The notes under the pieces: model-generated | Seen by the model: only the letters and a program-made list of their open reading frames with translations | The model's database searches: none | What the model was told of the DNA's origin: nothing | In this document: piece by piece, positions 15,649-23,812 of the stretch | How positions within the stretch are numbered: position 1 is the first letter of the stretch | Layout of the letters: the number at the start of each line of letters is the position of its first letter | DNA from: CAZCQG01 sp964500775 | GTDB taxonomy: Bacteria; Campylobacterota; Campylobacteria; Campylobacterales; CAZCQG01 | Length of the DNA stretch: 27,153 bases | Assembly: GCA_964500775.1 (NCBI GenBank) | Contig: CAZCQG010000029.1 | Coordinates: 1-27,153 of the forward strand | Direction of reading: 5' to 3' | Position numbers and translations under genes: made by a program

Positions 15649-15667
15649 TATAATATTTCTTTATAAT
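15649..15667 (+). promoter_or_regulatory. Two TATAAT boxes before the 15706 gene
   Basis: Perfect TATAAT copies lie at 15649-15654 and 15662-15667 in a T-rich stretch, 13 bases apart. They could be alternative -10 boxes; the second would start transcription near 15674. Confidence 0.5.
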
Positions 15668-15705
15668 TTGTTCGTTTAGCCGATTTTCATCACATGGAGA
15701 ATGAT

Positions 15706-16113
15706 GTGAGTAAAGTTGAAGAATTAAATAAAGATTTCCACGGAAATATAAACAAAATCGAGAACGTCTTATCGGCACTCTCTTCCGATACACAAGAGGA
15801 TCTTAGCGCTTTCCTTGCGGAGGATATTTTTCAAAAAATCTCTTCGGTTATCTTGCCTTATATTCTTTGGCTCGCAAAAGAGCGCTCATACGACACGGAG
15901 GAGCTTGAAGAGCTCAAAGAGGAGTACCTGGAGATCGTCCACCTTTTTAGCGAGAATCTCTGTGATTTTTTTATCTCCAGTAAAGTCTCTTCAAAAAAAG
16001 CTTACACCGCAATGCTCCAAAAGATTTGCAAAGAACTAGAATTCGCCCTCAAGGAGAATTCCGATTTGGAATTAGAATCTTTTTTGGATGATTATTTGGA
16101 TAAATTTGAATGA
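15706..16113 (+). CDS. Unrecognised acidic helical protein
   Basis: I do not recognise this 135-residue protein. It is soluble, rich in Glu, Asp, Leu and Lys, and looks all-helical with coiled-coil-like stretches (ELEELKEEYLEIVHLF near the middle, LELESFLDDYLDKF at the end). There are no cysteine motifs, signal peptide or membrane segments. I chose GTG at 15706 because GGAG lies 6 bases upstream; an ATG at 15694 in the same frame lacks a ribosome site. It is monocistronic with its own -10 boxes. Its stop codon directly abuts the end of rsmE on the other strand, with no bases between. Confidence 0.75.
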   Translation: MSKVEELNKDFHGNINKIENVLSALSSDTQEDLSAFLAEDIFQKISSVILPYILWLAKERSYDTEELEELKEEYLEIVHLFSENLCDFFISSKVSSKKAYTAMLQKICKELEFALKENSDLELESFLDDYLDKFE

Positions 16114-16779
16114 TTAGCTAAGTTTTGCGGCTATATATACGGCGGCAGTTTCGGCTTTTAGGATATGCACTCCCCCTATGCCTACCGTTTTATACGACCT
16201 TAGCAGCTCTCGCTCTGCCGCACTAAATCCCCCTTCCGGTCCTATAATAAAACCCTCTCCGCTATATGCCTCGCTAAGCTTTTCGTCACAAAAATCTACA
16301 ACCGTCAACTTTTGCTCCGATTCTATAAGTTGCTCCATTGATTCTAGTACGCCAAACTCCATCATATCTCCTCTTCCGCACTGTTCCGAAGAGAGTATCG
16401 CTATTTTTTTCAGTCTTTCTATATCGAGTTTATATCCCCTTTGTGATCTTTCGCAGTAAATAAAATAGAGCCCGCTTACCCCCATTTCATTCAAAAAGGG
16501 GATAATCTTCTCGATGTTTTTTGGCTCAATCACGCACATAAAAATTTTTATCTTTCTTTCATATTGCTTCGGCAAAGATTCCGTTGATTTTAATTCTAGT
16601 TTTGCGTCGTTTCGATTGATCTCTTTGATTGTATAGCCGTATTTGTTTCCATCGAGGAGATTTCGTAGTTCCAAGGTCTCGAATTTTTTGGTACGTCTTG
16701 ACCTAAAGAGATGGTTGTACTGCTCACCTTCAATAGTAAGCACCTTTTTTCCCGCATCTTTATGATAGGCAAAAACCAT
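16114..16779 (-). CDS. rsmE: 16S rRNA m3U1498 methyltransferase
   Basis: RsmE methylates U1498 of 16S rRNA using S-adenosylmethionine and belongs to the SPOUT knot fold. The 221-residue protein is a little short, but it has an N-terminal PUA-like part (HLFRSRRTKKFE), and SEQCGR (131-136), IGPEGGFS (179-186) and ILKAETA (206-212) in the knot. It starts with ATG at 16779, overlapping the stop of the preceding membrane protein gene (TAATG). Confidence 0.93.
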   Translation of the reverse strand: MVFAYHKDAGKKVLTIEGEQYNHLFRSRRTKKFETLELRNLLDGNKYGYTIKEINRNDAKLELKSTESLPKQYERKIKIFMCVIEPKNIEKIIPFLNEMGVSGLYFIYCERSQRGYKLDIERLKKIAILSSEQCGRGDMMEFGVLESMEQLIESEQKLTVVDFCDEKLSEAYSGEGFIIGPEGGFSAAERELLRSYKTVGIGGVHILKAETAAVYIAAKLS

Positions 16780-17180
16780 TATGCCGCACCGAAATATAGA
16801 GCGATCAAGATTCCCGTATCAATCAGATAAATTTTTCTCACGTAGCTCAAAAACGGGGCTTGGAGAGTGGGATTTTTGAGTGCCTTTTTTTGTTTGACAA
16901 AACGGATAATCTCCAATGTCAATACGATACCCGCCCCCAATACCATAAGTGCTATAAGCGCGCTGAAATAGTGTTTGAGGAATACCGCCAGAATTATCCC
17001 CGTAAATATCACGCTAGATAAAAAGAAATGGAGCATCGGAGTGACCAGCTTGATATTTTTTGCAATCTTTTCAAACTCTTTGAAAACAAATACGGTTACT
17101 AAATTCACACCCAAAGCTAGCATTGTCAAAAAGATGAACGCTAAGTGTAAACTTACCGCCATTTCGGTTGTTTCGATCAT
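16779..17180 (-). CDS. Four-helix membrane protein of unknown function, coupled to rsmE
   Basis: A 133-residue protein with four predicted membrane helices (about 10-33, 46-67, 70-92 and 113-131) and a basic cytoplasmic-looking loop (FVKQKKALKN). There is a His in the first helix (SLHLAF) and one before the second (MLHFF), which could bind haem or metal, but no motif I can name. It starts with ATG at 17180 and its stop overlaps the rsmE start. It is divergent from hemH across an 82-base gap. Confidence 0.7.
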   Translation of the reverse strand: MIETTEMAVSLHLAFIFLTMLALGVNLVTVFVFKEFEKIAKNIKLVTPMLHFFLSSVIFTGIILAVFLKHYFSALIALMVLGAGIVLTLEIIRFVKQKKALKNPTLQAPFLSYVRKIYLIDTGILIALYFGAA

Positions 17181-17262
17181 TTTTTCTCACTTTAAAAAAC
17201 TAAAAATATTTTGCAATTTTAGCCCAAAATAGCTAATCTTATAAAAAAACTGGAGAATCTAT

Positions 17263-18198
17263 ATGAAAAAAGGGGTCGTATTGCTAAACATGGGGGGACC
17301 GAGCAATCTAGAGGAGGTGCCTCTTTTTTTGCGCAATATGTTTAACGATAAAAACATTCTTCCGATTCCTTTTGACTTTATCCGAGGTTCGGTTGCAAAA
17401 TTTATCACAAACAAAAGAACTCCCATCGCCAAGGAAAACTATACCGCTATAGGGGGAAAATCTCCGCTTTTAGGGCATACGAAAAAACTTTTAGAGATAC
17501 TAAGCTACGCGGACAAAGAGACTTATTACACCTGTGCGATGCGCTACGTCCCTCCGTTTGCCGATGAAGCGATAGAGGAACTACGGAAAAGAGGGATACA
17601 AGAGGTGCGGCTTTTCCCTATGTATCCGCAGTACTCTACAACCACGACACTCTCAAGTGTCCAAGACTTTATGGAGCGATGCGCCGCGTTAGATTATAAG
17701 CCAAAAATTGACGTTATCCACAACTACTACTACGAACAAGGGTATAACGAAGCTATCATTGAACGCATTACGGAATCTCTAGCGGAAAAAAAAGCGGATG
17801 ATTTTGTCCTTATTTTTTCTGCGCACGGACTTCCGCAAAGAGTAGTGGATAAAGGTGACCCTTACCAAAAAGAGGTCGAAAAAAATATTGAGATTCTAAA
17901 AGAGATGTGCGGAAAAGAGGGGTTAAACTTTGAATCCATCATGCTTGCTTATCAATCCAAAGTCGGTCCGATGCGATGGCTAGAGCCGAGTCTAGAAGAG
18001 GTACTAGCACAATGTAAAGGAAAAAACGTGTGCATCTACCCCATCTCTTTTACCGTAGATAATTCCGAAACCGATTTTGAACTCTCTATCGAATACAAAG
18101 AGAAGGCTCAAAAATTGGGCATACAAGAGTATGTGGTCGCAAAGTGTCTAAACGATAACGAAACATTCGCCAAAACAATAATTGAACTTACTATTTAA
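17263..18198 (+). CDS. hemH: Ferrochelatase
   Basis: HemH inserts ferrous iron into protoporphyrin IX, the last step of protohaem synthesis. The 311-residue protein has VLLNMGGPSNLEEV at the N-terminus, the FPMYPQYSTTTT block (118-129), SAHGLP with active-site His188, and PISFTVDNSETDFEL with Glu269. A TGGAGA site precedes the ATG. The stop overlaps the end of the minus-strand S4 gene by 4 bases. It fits with the many haem proteins in the window. Confidence 0.95.
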   Translation: MKKGVVLLNMGGPSNLEEVPLFLRNMFNDKNILPIPFDFIRGSVAKFITNKRTPIAKENYTAIGGKSPLLGHTKKLLEILSYADKETYYTCAMRYVPPFADEAIEELRKRGIQEVRLFPMYPQYSTTTTLSSVQDFMERCAALDYKPKIDVIHNYYYEQGYNEAIIERITESLAEKKADDFVLIFSAHGLPQRVVDKGDPYQKEVEKNIEILKEMCGKEGLNFESIMLAYQSKVGPMRWLEPSLEEVLAQCKGKNVCIYPISFTVDNSETDFELSIEYKEKAQKLGIQEYVVAKCLNDNETFAKTIIELTI

Positions 18199-18440
18199 AG
18201 CTCGGAAAAATACGCATCCTTTTGCGTCTTAGGGATGTTTTTTGTCTCGGGAATCTTCAAGACTTTGTACCTCTTAGAGCCTTCGAGATACTTGATCTCG
18301 ATAATATCGCCTACTTTTACCCCTTTGCTCGCTTTTGCGACTTCGCCGTTTAAAAGCACCACGTTATGTGTGATCATATCTTGCGAAAGAGCTCTTCTCT
18401 TGACTATATTGACGCTGTTTAAATACTTATCTATACGCAT
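18195..18440 (-). CDS. Small S4-domain RNA-binding protein (HslR/RqcP-like)
   Basis: An 81-residue protein that is essentially one S4 domain: MRIDKYLNSVNIVKRRALSQ, followed by VLLNGEVAKASKGVKVGDIIEI and a basic tail. Such single-domain proteins bind structured RNA. HslR/RqcP members act on stalled 50S-tRNA complexes, and which subgroup this is cannot be told here. ATG at 18440 is preceded by AAAGAGAA. It converges on hemH. Confidence 0.87.
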   Translation of the reverse strand: MRIDKYLNSVNIVKRRALSQDMITHNVVLLNGEVAKASKGVKVGDIIEIKYLEGSKRYKVLKIPETKNIPKTQKDAYFSEL

Positions 18441-18524
18441 TTGTTCTCTTTAACTTTACCGTTTTTATACATATTTTAGTTAAAATTATCCCAAATTTTC
18501 CCTATTTTACTTGCAAGGATCTAA

Positions 18525-19736
18525 ATGTCGAAAATAAAAAAAGTAGTATTGGCTTATTCGGGCGGTCTTGATACGAGCATTATTTTAAAGTGGCTCCAAG
18601 ATACTTATGAATGCGAAGTAGTGACTTTTACCGCAGATATTGGTCAGGGCGAAGAGCTTGAACCCGCACGCGCAAAAGCGAAACTATTAGGAATCAAAGA
18701 AGAGAATATTTATATAGACGATCTCAAAGAGGAGTTTGTGCGCGATTTCGTATTCCCGATGTTTCGAGCAAATACGGTATACGAAGGAGAGTATCTGCTC
18801 GGTACCTCTATCGCTAGACCGCTTATCGCAAAAAGACTTGTCGAAATCGCCAAAATGACGGGAGCGGATGCTATCAGCCACGGCGCTACGGGCAAAGGGA
18901 ACGATCAGGTGCGATTTGAGATAGGTGCGTATGCGCTCAATCCCGACATAAAATGTATCGCTCCATGGAGAGAGTGGGAGCTAAACTCTAGGGAATCAAT
19001 GCTTCAGTACGCTGAAACACACGGGATTCCGATAGAGAAAAAAGGGAAAAAATCTCCATACTCTATGGACGCCAACCTTCTACACATCAGCTATGAGGGG
19101 CAGATACTCGAAGACCCCGCAAGTGAGCCTGAAGAGGATATGTGGCGTTGGAGCGTCAGCCCTGAAAGCGCGCCCGATACGGCTGAAAAAATCGAAATAA
19201 CATTTGAAAAAGGGGATGCAGTAGCCATTAACGACGTAAAAATGTCTCCTGCTGCCCTCCTCGCCGAACTCAATAGACTAGGCGGCAAACACGGGGTAGG
19301 GAGACTTGATCTCGTGGAAAACAGATACGTAGGGATGAAAAGCCGCGGTTGCTACGAAACACCGGGCGGCACGATACTTCTCAAAGCTCACAGAGCCATA
19401 GAATCGCTCTGCCTAGATAGAGAAGAGGCGCATTTAAAAGACGAGATAATGCCAAAATACGCAAGTTTGATATATAATGGATATTGGTTCTCGCCGGAAA
19501 GAAGAGCCTTGCAAGCACTCATAGACGAGACGCAAAAAAACGTAAACGGTGTCGTGGGAATCAAGCTCTATAAAGGAAACGTCATCCTCGCGGGCAGAAA
19601 GTCGCCAAATTCGCTCTTCAATGCCGCGTATTCGACGTTTGAAGAAGATAGCGTCTATGACCAAAAAGATGCCAACGGCTTTATCAAGCTCAATGCCCTA
19701 AGATTTATCATCGCAGGCAAAGCGAACAAAAAATAA
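18525..19736 (+). CDS. argG: Argininosuccinate synthase
   Basis: ArgG joins citrulline and aspartate with ATP in arginine synthesis. The 403-residue protein has the PP-loop AYSGGLDTS (10-18), the FTADIGQGEE segment, ATGKGNDQVRFE for substrate binding and YSMDANLLHISYEG. Length and motifs are standard. It heads a plus-strand group with a small membrane protein and purM. CarB at the other end of the window supplies the same pathway. Confidence 0.97.
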   Translation: MSKIKKVVLAYSGGLDTSIILKWLQDTYECEVVTFTADIGQGEELEPARAKAKLLGIKEENIYIDDLKEEFVRDFVFPMFRANTVYEGEYLLGTSIARPLIAKRLVEIAKMTGADAISHGATGKGNDQVRFEIGAYALNPDIKCIAPWREWELNSRESMLQYAETHGIPIEKKGKKSPYSMDANLLHISYEGQILEDPASEPEEDMWRWSVSPESAPDTAEKIEITFEKGDAVAINDVKMSPAALLAELNRLGGKHGVGRLDLVENRYVGMKSRGCYETPGGTILLKAHRAIESLCLDREEAHLKDEIMPKYASLIYNGYWFSPERRALQALIDETQKNVNGVVGIKLYKGNVILAGRKSPNSLFNAAYSTFEEDSVYDQKDANGFIKLNALRFIIAGKANKK

Positions 19737-19756
19737 ACCACAAGAAAGGATAGAAG

Positions 19757-19954
19757 ATGTGTGCAGAAAAAATTCAAAGATTGATGATGGCGGTTATATT
19801 GCTTTTGGCAATGTATCTTATTAGTATCTCTAGTATTTGGGGGTTGGTGCTTCAAGGATTTGTGATATTTATGATCGTCGTGTGGGCATTTACCGATTTT
19901 TGTCCTAGTATTTGGATGCTCAAAAAAATGACGAAATCTTGTTACAAAGACTAA
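19757..19954 (+). CDS. Small DUF2892-like inner-membrane protein
   Basis: A 65-residue protein with two hydrophobic helices (about 10-29 and 30-47) followed by FTDFCPSIWMLKKM. That end resembles the FCPxY signature of the DUF2892/YgaP transmembrane domain family. Those proteins are sometimes linked to rhodanese sulfur chemistry, but this one lacks a rhodanese domain. AAAGGA lies upstream of the ATG. It sits 20 bases after argG and 4 before purM. Confidence 0.75.
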   Translation: MCAEKIQRLMMAVILLLAMYLISISSIWGLVLQGFVIFMIVVWAFTDFCPSIWMLKKMTKSCYKD

Positions 19955-19958
19955 ATAA

Positions 19959-20948
19959 ATGATTAGTTACAAGGATGCCGGCGTCGATATAGATGCCGGT
20001 AACTCACTGGTAGAGCGGATAAAACCCGCCGTTAAAAGTACTTTTAGCAAAAACGTCATTGGAGGAATCGGCTCTTTCTCGGGAGCGTACGCCCTTCCTA
20101 GCGGCTACAAGGAGCCTATTCTTTTTGGAGCAACCGACGGCGTAGGGACGAAACTGCGCCTCGCAATCGAGAGTAAAAAACTCGACACCGTAGGAATCGA
20201 CCTCGTCGCGATGTGCGCAAACGATCTCATCTGCAATTTTGCCGAACCGATGTTCTTCCTTGACTACTATGCCACGGGTAAACTGTGTGTGGACGATGCC
20301 CAAAAAGTGGTAGAGGGTATCGCCAAAGGATGCATCGAGGCGGAATGTTCGCTCATCGGCGGTGAGACGGCGGAGATGCCGGGGATGTATGAGGGGGATG
20401 ATTTCGATCTCGCGGGCTTTTGTGTGGGTATCGGTGAAAAAAGCGAAGTGATGCAAAGACCGGAGATTCAAGTAGGAGACGTACTTGTCGCACTCCCGAG
20501 TAGCGGCGTACACTCCAACGGATATTCTTTAGTGCGAAAACTCTTTTTTGAAAAACTCGGTATGAAATTTGACGACAAGCTCGGAGACAAAGCCCTTATC
20601 GATGTCCTTATGGAGCCGACAAAACTTTATATAAAGACATTTAAAAAGATCAAAAACAACATCAAAGCACTCGCCCATATTACGGGTGGCGGGATTTTGG
20701 AAAATCTACCCCGTGTATTTGAGGGTGATTTCAATGCCGTGGTGCAGAAGAATCTCATCAAAAGATTACCCGTTTTTGATGTCATACTAGAAAATGTCGC
20801 GGAGAATGAAGCATATAGGACATTTAACATGGGTGTCGGTATGGTTTTGGTGGTTTCAAAGGAAAATGTGGATGCCGTGCTCAATAATAGTGATGGATAC
20901 GTTATCGGAACGATAGAAAAAGGAGAAAAAGGGGTCACCCTTATATGA
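19959..20948 (+). CDS. purM: Phosphoribosylformylglycinamidine cyclo-ligase (AIR synthase)
   Basis: PurM closes the imidazole ring to make aminoimidazole ribonucleotide in purine synthesis. The 329-residue protein begins ISYKDAGVDIDAGNSLVERI and has GATDGVGTKL, LIGGETAEMPGMY, SSGVHSNGYSLVRK and HITGGGILENLPR, all family motifs. Its ATG is 4 bases after the small membrane protein, so it is in the argG operon. The ribosome site is weak. An A/T-only hairpin follows. Confidence 0.96.
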   Translation: MISYKDAGVDIDAGNSLVERIKPAVKSTFSKNVIGGIGSFSGAYALPSGYKEPILFGATDGVGTKLRLAIESKKLDTVGIDLVAMCANDLICNFAEPMFFLDYYATGKLCVDDAQKVVEGIAKGCIEAECSLIGGETAEMPGMYEGDDFDLAGFCVGIGEKSEVMQRPEIQVGDVLVALPSSGVHSNGYSLVRKLFFEKLGMKFDDKLGDKALIDVLMEPTKLYIKTFKKIKNNIKALAHITGGGILENLPRVFEGDFNAVVQKNLIKRLPVFDVILENVAENEAYRTFNMGVGMVLVVSKENVDAVLNNSDGYVIGTIEKGEKGVTLI

Positions 20949-20955
20949 TTTTTAG

Positions 20956-20976
20956 AAAAGTTTTGTTAAAACTTTT
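20956..20976 (+). terminator. AT-rich hairpin after purM, weak terminator candidate
   Basis: AAAAGTTTT (20956-20964) pairs with AAAACTTTT (20968-20976) across a GTT loop, 7 bases after the purM stop. The stem has almost no GC, so termination strength is doubtful. Confidence 0.35.
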
Positions 20977-21009
20977 TAACTTATATATTTAAACATTAGG
21001 TGAGGGGTA

Positions 21010-21804
21010 GTGAGTTATTTCGAAAAGGCTATGTCTATTTTTGTCAGAGACAAACAAAACTACGTTACGTTAGACTCGAATAACCACGCCCTCAATAAAC
21101 TCGTAGACCTCATCAAACTGCAACCTTTCTCTATCGTATTGCTCTACGGGCCTCCGGGAGTCGGGAAGACTTTTTTGATCAACAGATGTTATGCGACGTT
21201 AAGCACGGAGGAGAATCTCTATCTGCAAAACGTTCCGTTTGATGATTCTCGCCTTTTTTTAGAAGATATTTTTCTTACCTTCACCAAATCCAAGCCTGCC
21301 AAAACAAGCTCTCTTGCTTCGATGCTCAAAGAATTGGAAGCTAAGCTCGACAAAAAGGTGACCATCTTGTTAGACGAGGTGCAGATGTACAAAGATGAGC
21401 AGCTTGAATTTGTCCGTCTCCTCTCAGATAGCCCTATGATTCAGATCGTCCTCTCGCTTCACAAGATAGACAAAGAGGATTTGTTGGCAAAAGAGTATTT
21501 CAGCTCTCGTGTATGGGAAGTGATAGATCTCAAGAATCTTTCAAAAAAAGAGCTTCGGGTTTACATCCAAAAGCAGCTCCAAAGCGCACTTGCGAACGAT
21601 GCCTCAAGCTATTTTGACGAAAAAAGCTGCAAACACATCCATAGGGTCAGCAAAGGAAATCTTCGTACTTTAAACAAGCTGCTCTACAAGATTTTTGAGA
21701 TGTATCACTATTTCGACACCAACGAACCTTCAAAAATCAGCGCTCGTCGTGTCGAAACAAAGCATATCGAAATGGCAGCTCTTGACCTAGGAATCCTAAA
21801 ATGA
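21010..21804 (+). CDS. AAA+ ATPase, ExeA/GspA-like
   Basis: A 264-residue soluble ATPase with Walker A GPPGVGKT (47-54), Walker B ILLDEVQ (119-125) and a later SRVWEVIDL block. A C-terminal helical lid has HRVSKGNLRTLNKLL, the pattern of ExeA/MshM-type ATPases (usually srGxPRxIN). ExeA-type proteins use ATP to help assemble envelope machines through the cell wall. Unlike ExeA, this protein has no membrane or peptidoglycan-binding part; those features are on the next gene. It starts with GTG at 21010 after a GAGGGG; an internal ATG at 21031 is the alternative. Overlaps the SH3 gene by 4 bases. Confidence 0.75.
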   Translation: MSYFEKAMSIFVRDKQNYVTLDSNNHALNKLVDLIKLQPFSIVLLYGPPGVGKTFLINRCYATLSTEENLYLQNVPFDDSRLFLEDIFLTFTKSKPAKTSSLASMLKELEAKLDKKVTILLDEVQMYKDEQLEFVRLLSDSPMIQIVLSLHKIDKEDLLAKEYFSSRVWEVIDLKNLSKKELRVYIQKQLQSALANDASSYFDEKSCKHIHRVSKGNLRTLNKLLYKIFEMYHYFDTNEPSKISARRVETKHIEMAALDLGILK

Positions 21805-22361
21805 GCAGAGTAATAAAGATATTTACCCTCCCCTTTTTGGTATTTGCTATCGGCTCGATACTCTATTTCCTAGCTTTCTATTTCATCCATCAACCGGCAT
21901 ATAAAACTGCCGTCTCTGAAGTAAATATAAGCGCTATTGCATCAAAAGCGGAAAACCTCAATACCCCTGAGCAAATTTTAGAAGCGATTAAAGAAGAAGA
22001 ATCAAAACAAGAGACGCCGAATGAAGAAAATACCTCCGAAGCAACACAGCCGATCCTAATCACCGATGCGCTAGAGAAAAATACATCGGAGCAGAATACT
22101 ACCGAAGCAGTAGAGATTCCGATAGAACAGCCCTCTTTGGAATATATCGCGTGTTACGTAGTAGACACACCCGTGCTCAACGTTAGGGAAGAAGCAGGGA
22201 TAGAGGGGAAAGTACTCGGACAAGTGAGAATGGGGGACGTGGTATGTTCGCTCGAAGAAAAATACGGCTGGATAAAAAGCGAACTAGGGTGGATATACTC
22301 AAATAAACTCATCCGTGTCGATACCTCTCGGGCGCAAGAGGCACTTAAAACCTTTCAATGA
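21801..22361 (+). CDS. Membrane-anchored SH3-domain protein
   Basis: A 186-residue protein with a short cytoplasmic N-terminus, one membrane helix (about 8-29) and an acidic, Thr/Asn/Glu-rich linker (about 36-113). The periplasmic bacterial SH3 domain covers about 117-172: PVLNVREEAG, VLGQVRMGDVV, YGWIKSELGWIYSNKL. SH3b domains commonly bind peptidoglycan. Overlaps at both ends are ATGA type, with the AAA+ gene before and aroE after, so it is tightly co-translated. The pair looks like a split ATPase plus cell-wall sensor, which is inference. Confidence 0.78.
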   Translation: MSRVIKIFTLPFLVFAIGSILYFLAFYFIHQPAYKTAVSEVNISAIASKAENLNTPEQILEAIKEEESKQETPNEENTSEATQPILITDALEKNTSEQNTTEAVEIPIEQPSLEYIACYVVDTPVLNVREEAGIEGKVLGQVRMGDVVCSLEEKYGWIKSELGWIYSNKLIRVDTSRAQEALKTFQ

Positions 22362-23149
22362 TTTTATTGGCGATATTCGGGAATCCTATCTCCCACTCTA
22401 AATCTCCGAAAATGCACAATTACGCATTGCAAAACCTTGGAATCGACGGCTTTTACGGGCGCATCAGACTTGAATCGGGCGCTTCGATAAAAAAGGTATT
22501 TTTTGACACTTCTCTAAAAGGGGCAAACATCACCGTCCCCTTTAAAGAAGAGGCGTTTAAAATAGCCGACATCCTAGGAGGGCGAGAGCAAAAGATAGGA
22601 GCGATAAACACCCTTGTGCGCAAAGGTGATTTGCTCCACGGCTTTAACACCGACATTGATGGCATCATACAATCAATACGCCCTTTCGGCAAAATAAAGA
22701 ATGCACTCATTCTCGGAGCAGGCGGTACGGCAAAAGCGGCTTACGTAGCTTTTAACGAACTAGGGATACAAAGCACTATCCTTAACCGCTCTCGCACAAG
22801 GTTGGAGAGTTTTCAAAGCGAGGGGGCGGAGTGTTATGATTTTGCTACGTTTTCCCCAAAAAATTTTGACCTCATATTTAATACGACGAGTGCGGGATTG
22901 GGTGATGATTCTTATCCTTGCCCTAGAGAAATGCTCCAAGAGCTTTTCGTGCACAAACCCTACGTGATGGACGCGATTTACGGCAAAGATACTCCCTTTC
23001 TTGCTTTAGCGAAAGAATCAAAACTCGTAGCCAAAGACGGTGAAGATATGCTTCTATGGCAGGGGGCATATGCGTTTTGCAAATTTTTTGACGATGTTTA
23101 CTCACCTTCAGATATATATCTAATATTAAAGGCGGGAATATCCCTTTAA
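22358..23149 (+). CDS. aroE: Shikimate dehydrogenase
   Basis: AroE reduces 3-dehydroshikimate with NADPH in aromatic amino acid synthesis. The 263-residue protein has FGNPISHSKSP (7-17) for substrate binding, NITVPFK with catalytic Lys63, NTDIDG with Asp99, the dinucleotide loop GAGGTA (120-125), and NRSR (143-146), which favours NADP. ATG overlaps the SH3 gene stop (ATGA). Confidence 0.95.
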   Translation: MILLAIFGNPISHSKSPKMHNYALQNLGIDGFYGRIRLESGASIKKVFFDTSLKGANITVPFKEEAFKIADILGGREQKIGAINTLVRKGDLLHGFNTDIDGIIQSIRPFGKIKNALILGAGGTAKAAYVAFNELGIQSTILNRSRTRLESFQSEGAECYDFATFSPKNFDLIFNTTSAGLGDDSYPCPREMLQELFVHKPYVMDAIYGKDTPFLALAKESKLVAKDGEDMLLWQGAYAFCKFFDDVYSPSDIYLILKAGISL

Positions 23150-23238
23150 AAGCCCTTTTTTGTTAATATTTCCCTCGCTAAAATAATTACCGTGAAGGTG
23201 AATTATAGGTTTGGTAAATACAACACTAGGAGTCCAGT

Positions 23239-23778
23239 ATGAATATCAGTATAGTTAGTCGACACTTCGAGTTGACGGATGCAATAAAATCGCATATTGA
23301 AGGGGTCTTAAGTTCACTCGAAAAATACAACCTCAATATCATTCAAGCAAGAGCGATCATATCCGGAGAAGAGAAGAACGGCAAAAAAGGCTTCATCGTT
23401 GAATTTACGATCAACGTAGCGAGCGCAAATACGATAGTCATCAAACAAAGAGACAAAGATGTCTATGCCGCGGCAGATCTAGCCATAGACAGAGCGCATA
23501 AAGTACTTAGAAGATACCACGACAAAATAACAAGCCACAAAAATACGACAATAGAAGAACTAAGCGCACAAGAGGTGATGAGAGAAGAAGCGCAAGAGGC
23601 ATACGGCAGTGAAGATGAAATCATCCCGATGGATCTTGAGCTCCACAAACCTCTTGAGATCGAAGATGCTCTAGAGCGCCTCAAAGGGAGCGAGCAACAC
23701 TTTATCGTTTTCAACGATCACGACGGTAAAATGCGCGTGATGTACAAAAGGGCCGACGGTAAATTCGGTTTATATTAA
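23239..23778 (+). CDS. hpf: Long-form ribosome hibernation promoting factor
   Basis: HPF binds the 30S subunit in the mRNA/tRNA channel. Long forms also dimerise through their C-terminal domain to make 100S ribosomes in resting cells. The 179-residue protein has the N-terminal YfiA-type domain (about 1-100, with VYAAADLAIDRAHKVLRRYHDK), an acidic linker (about 104-128) and the C-terminal domain ending HFIVFNDHDGKMRVMYKRAD, characteristic of the long form. It has its own AGGAG site and an 89-base upstream gap. It converges on the copper ATPase gene. Confidence 0.92.
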   Translation: MNISIVSRHFELTDAIKSHIEGVLSSLEKYNLNIIQARAIISGEEKNGKKGFIVEFTINVASANTIVIKQRDKDVYAAADLAIDRAHKVLRRYHDKITSHKNTTIEELSAQEVMREEAQEAYGSEDEIIPMDLELHKPLEIEDALERLKGSEQHFIVFNDHDGKMRVMYKRADGKFGLY

Positions 23779-23812
23779 AAACGGTGCGACACCTTTTAAC
23801 GGGGTGTCGCCT
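23777..23812 (-). terminator. Terminator of the copper ATPase operon
   Basis: On the minus strand GCGACACC pairs with GGTGTCGC (8 bp, 23810-23786) and is followed by ACCGTTTTTAA, an intrinsic terminator just after the ATPase stop. On the plus strand the same hairpin follows hpf, but the tail is only CTACTTTCTC, so it is mainly a minus-strand element. Confidence 0.75.

Noticed and set aside
20004..20513. Open frame of 169 codons on the minus strand
   Set aside because: It is antisense to purM, whose motifs are unambiguous.
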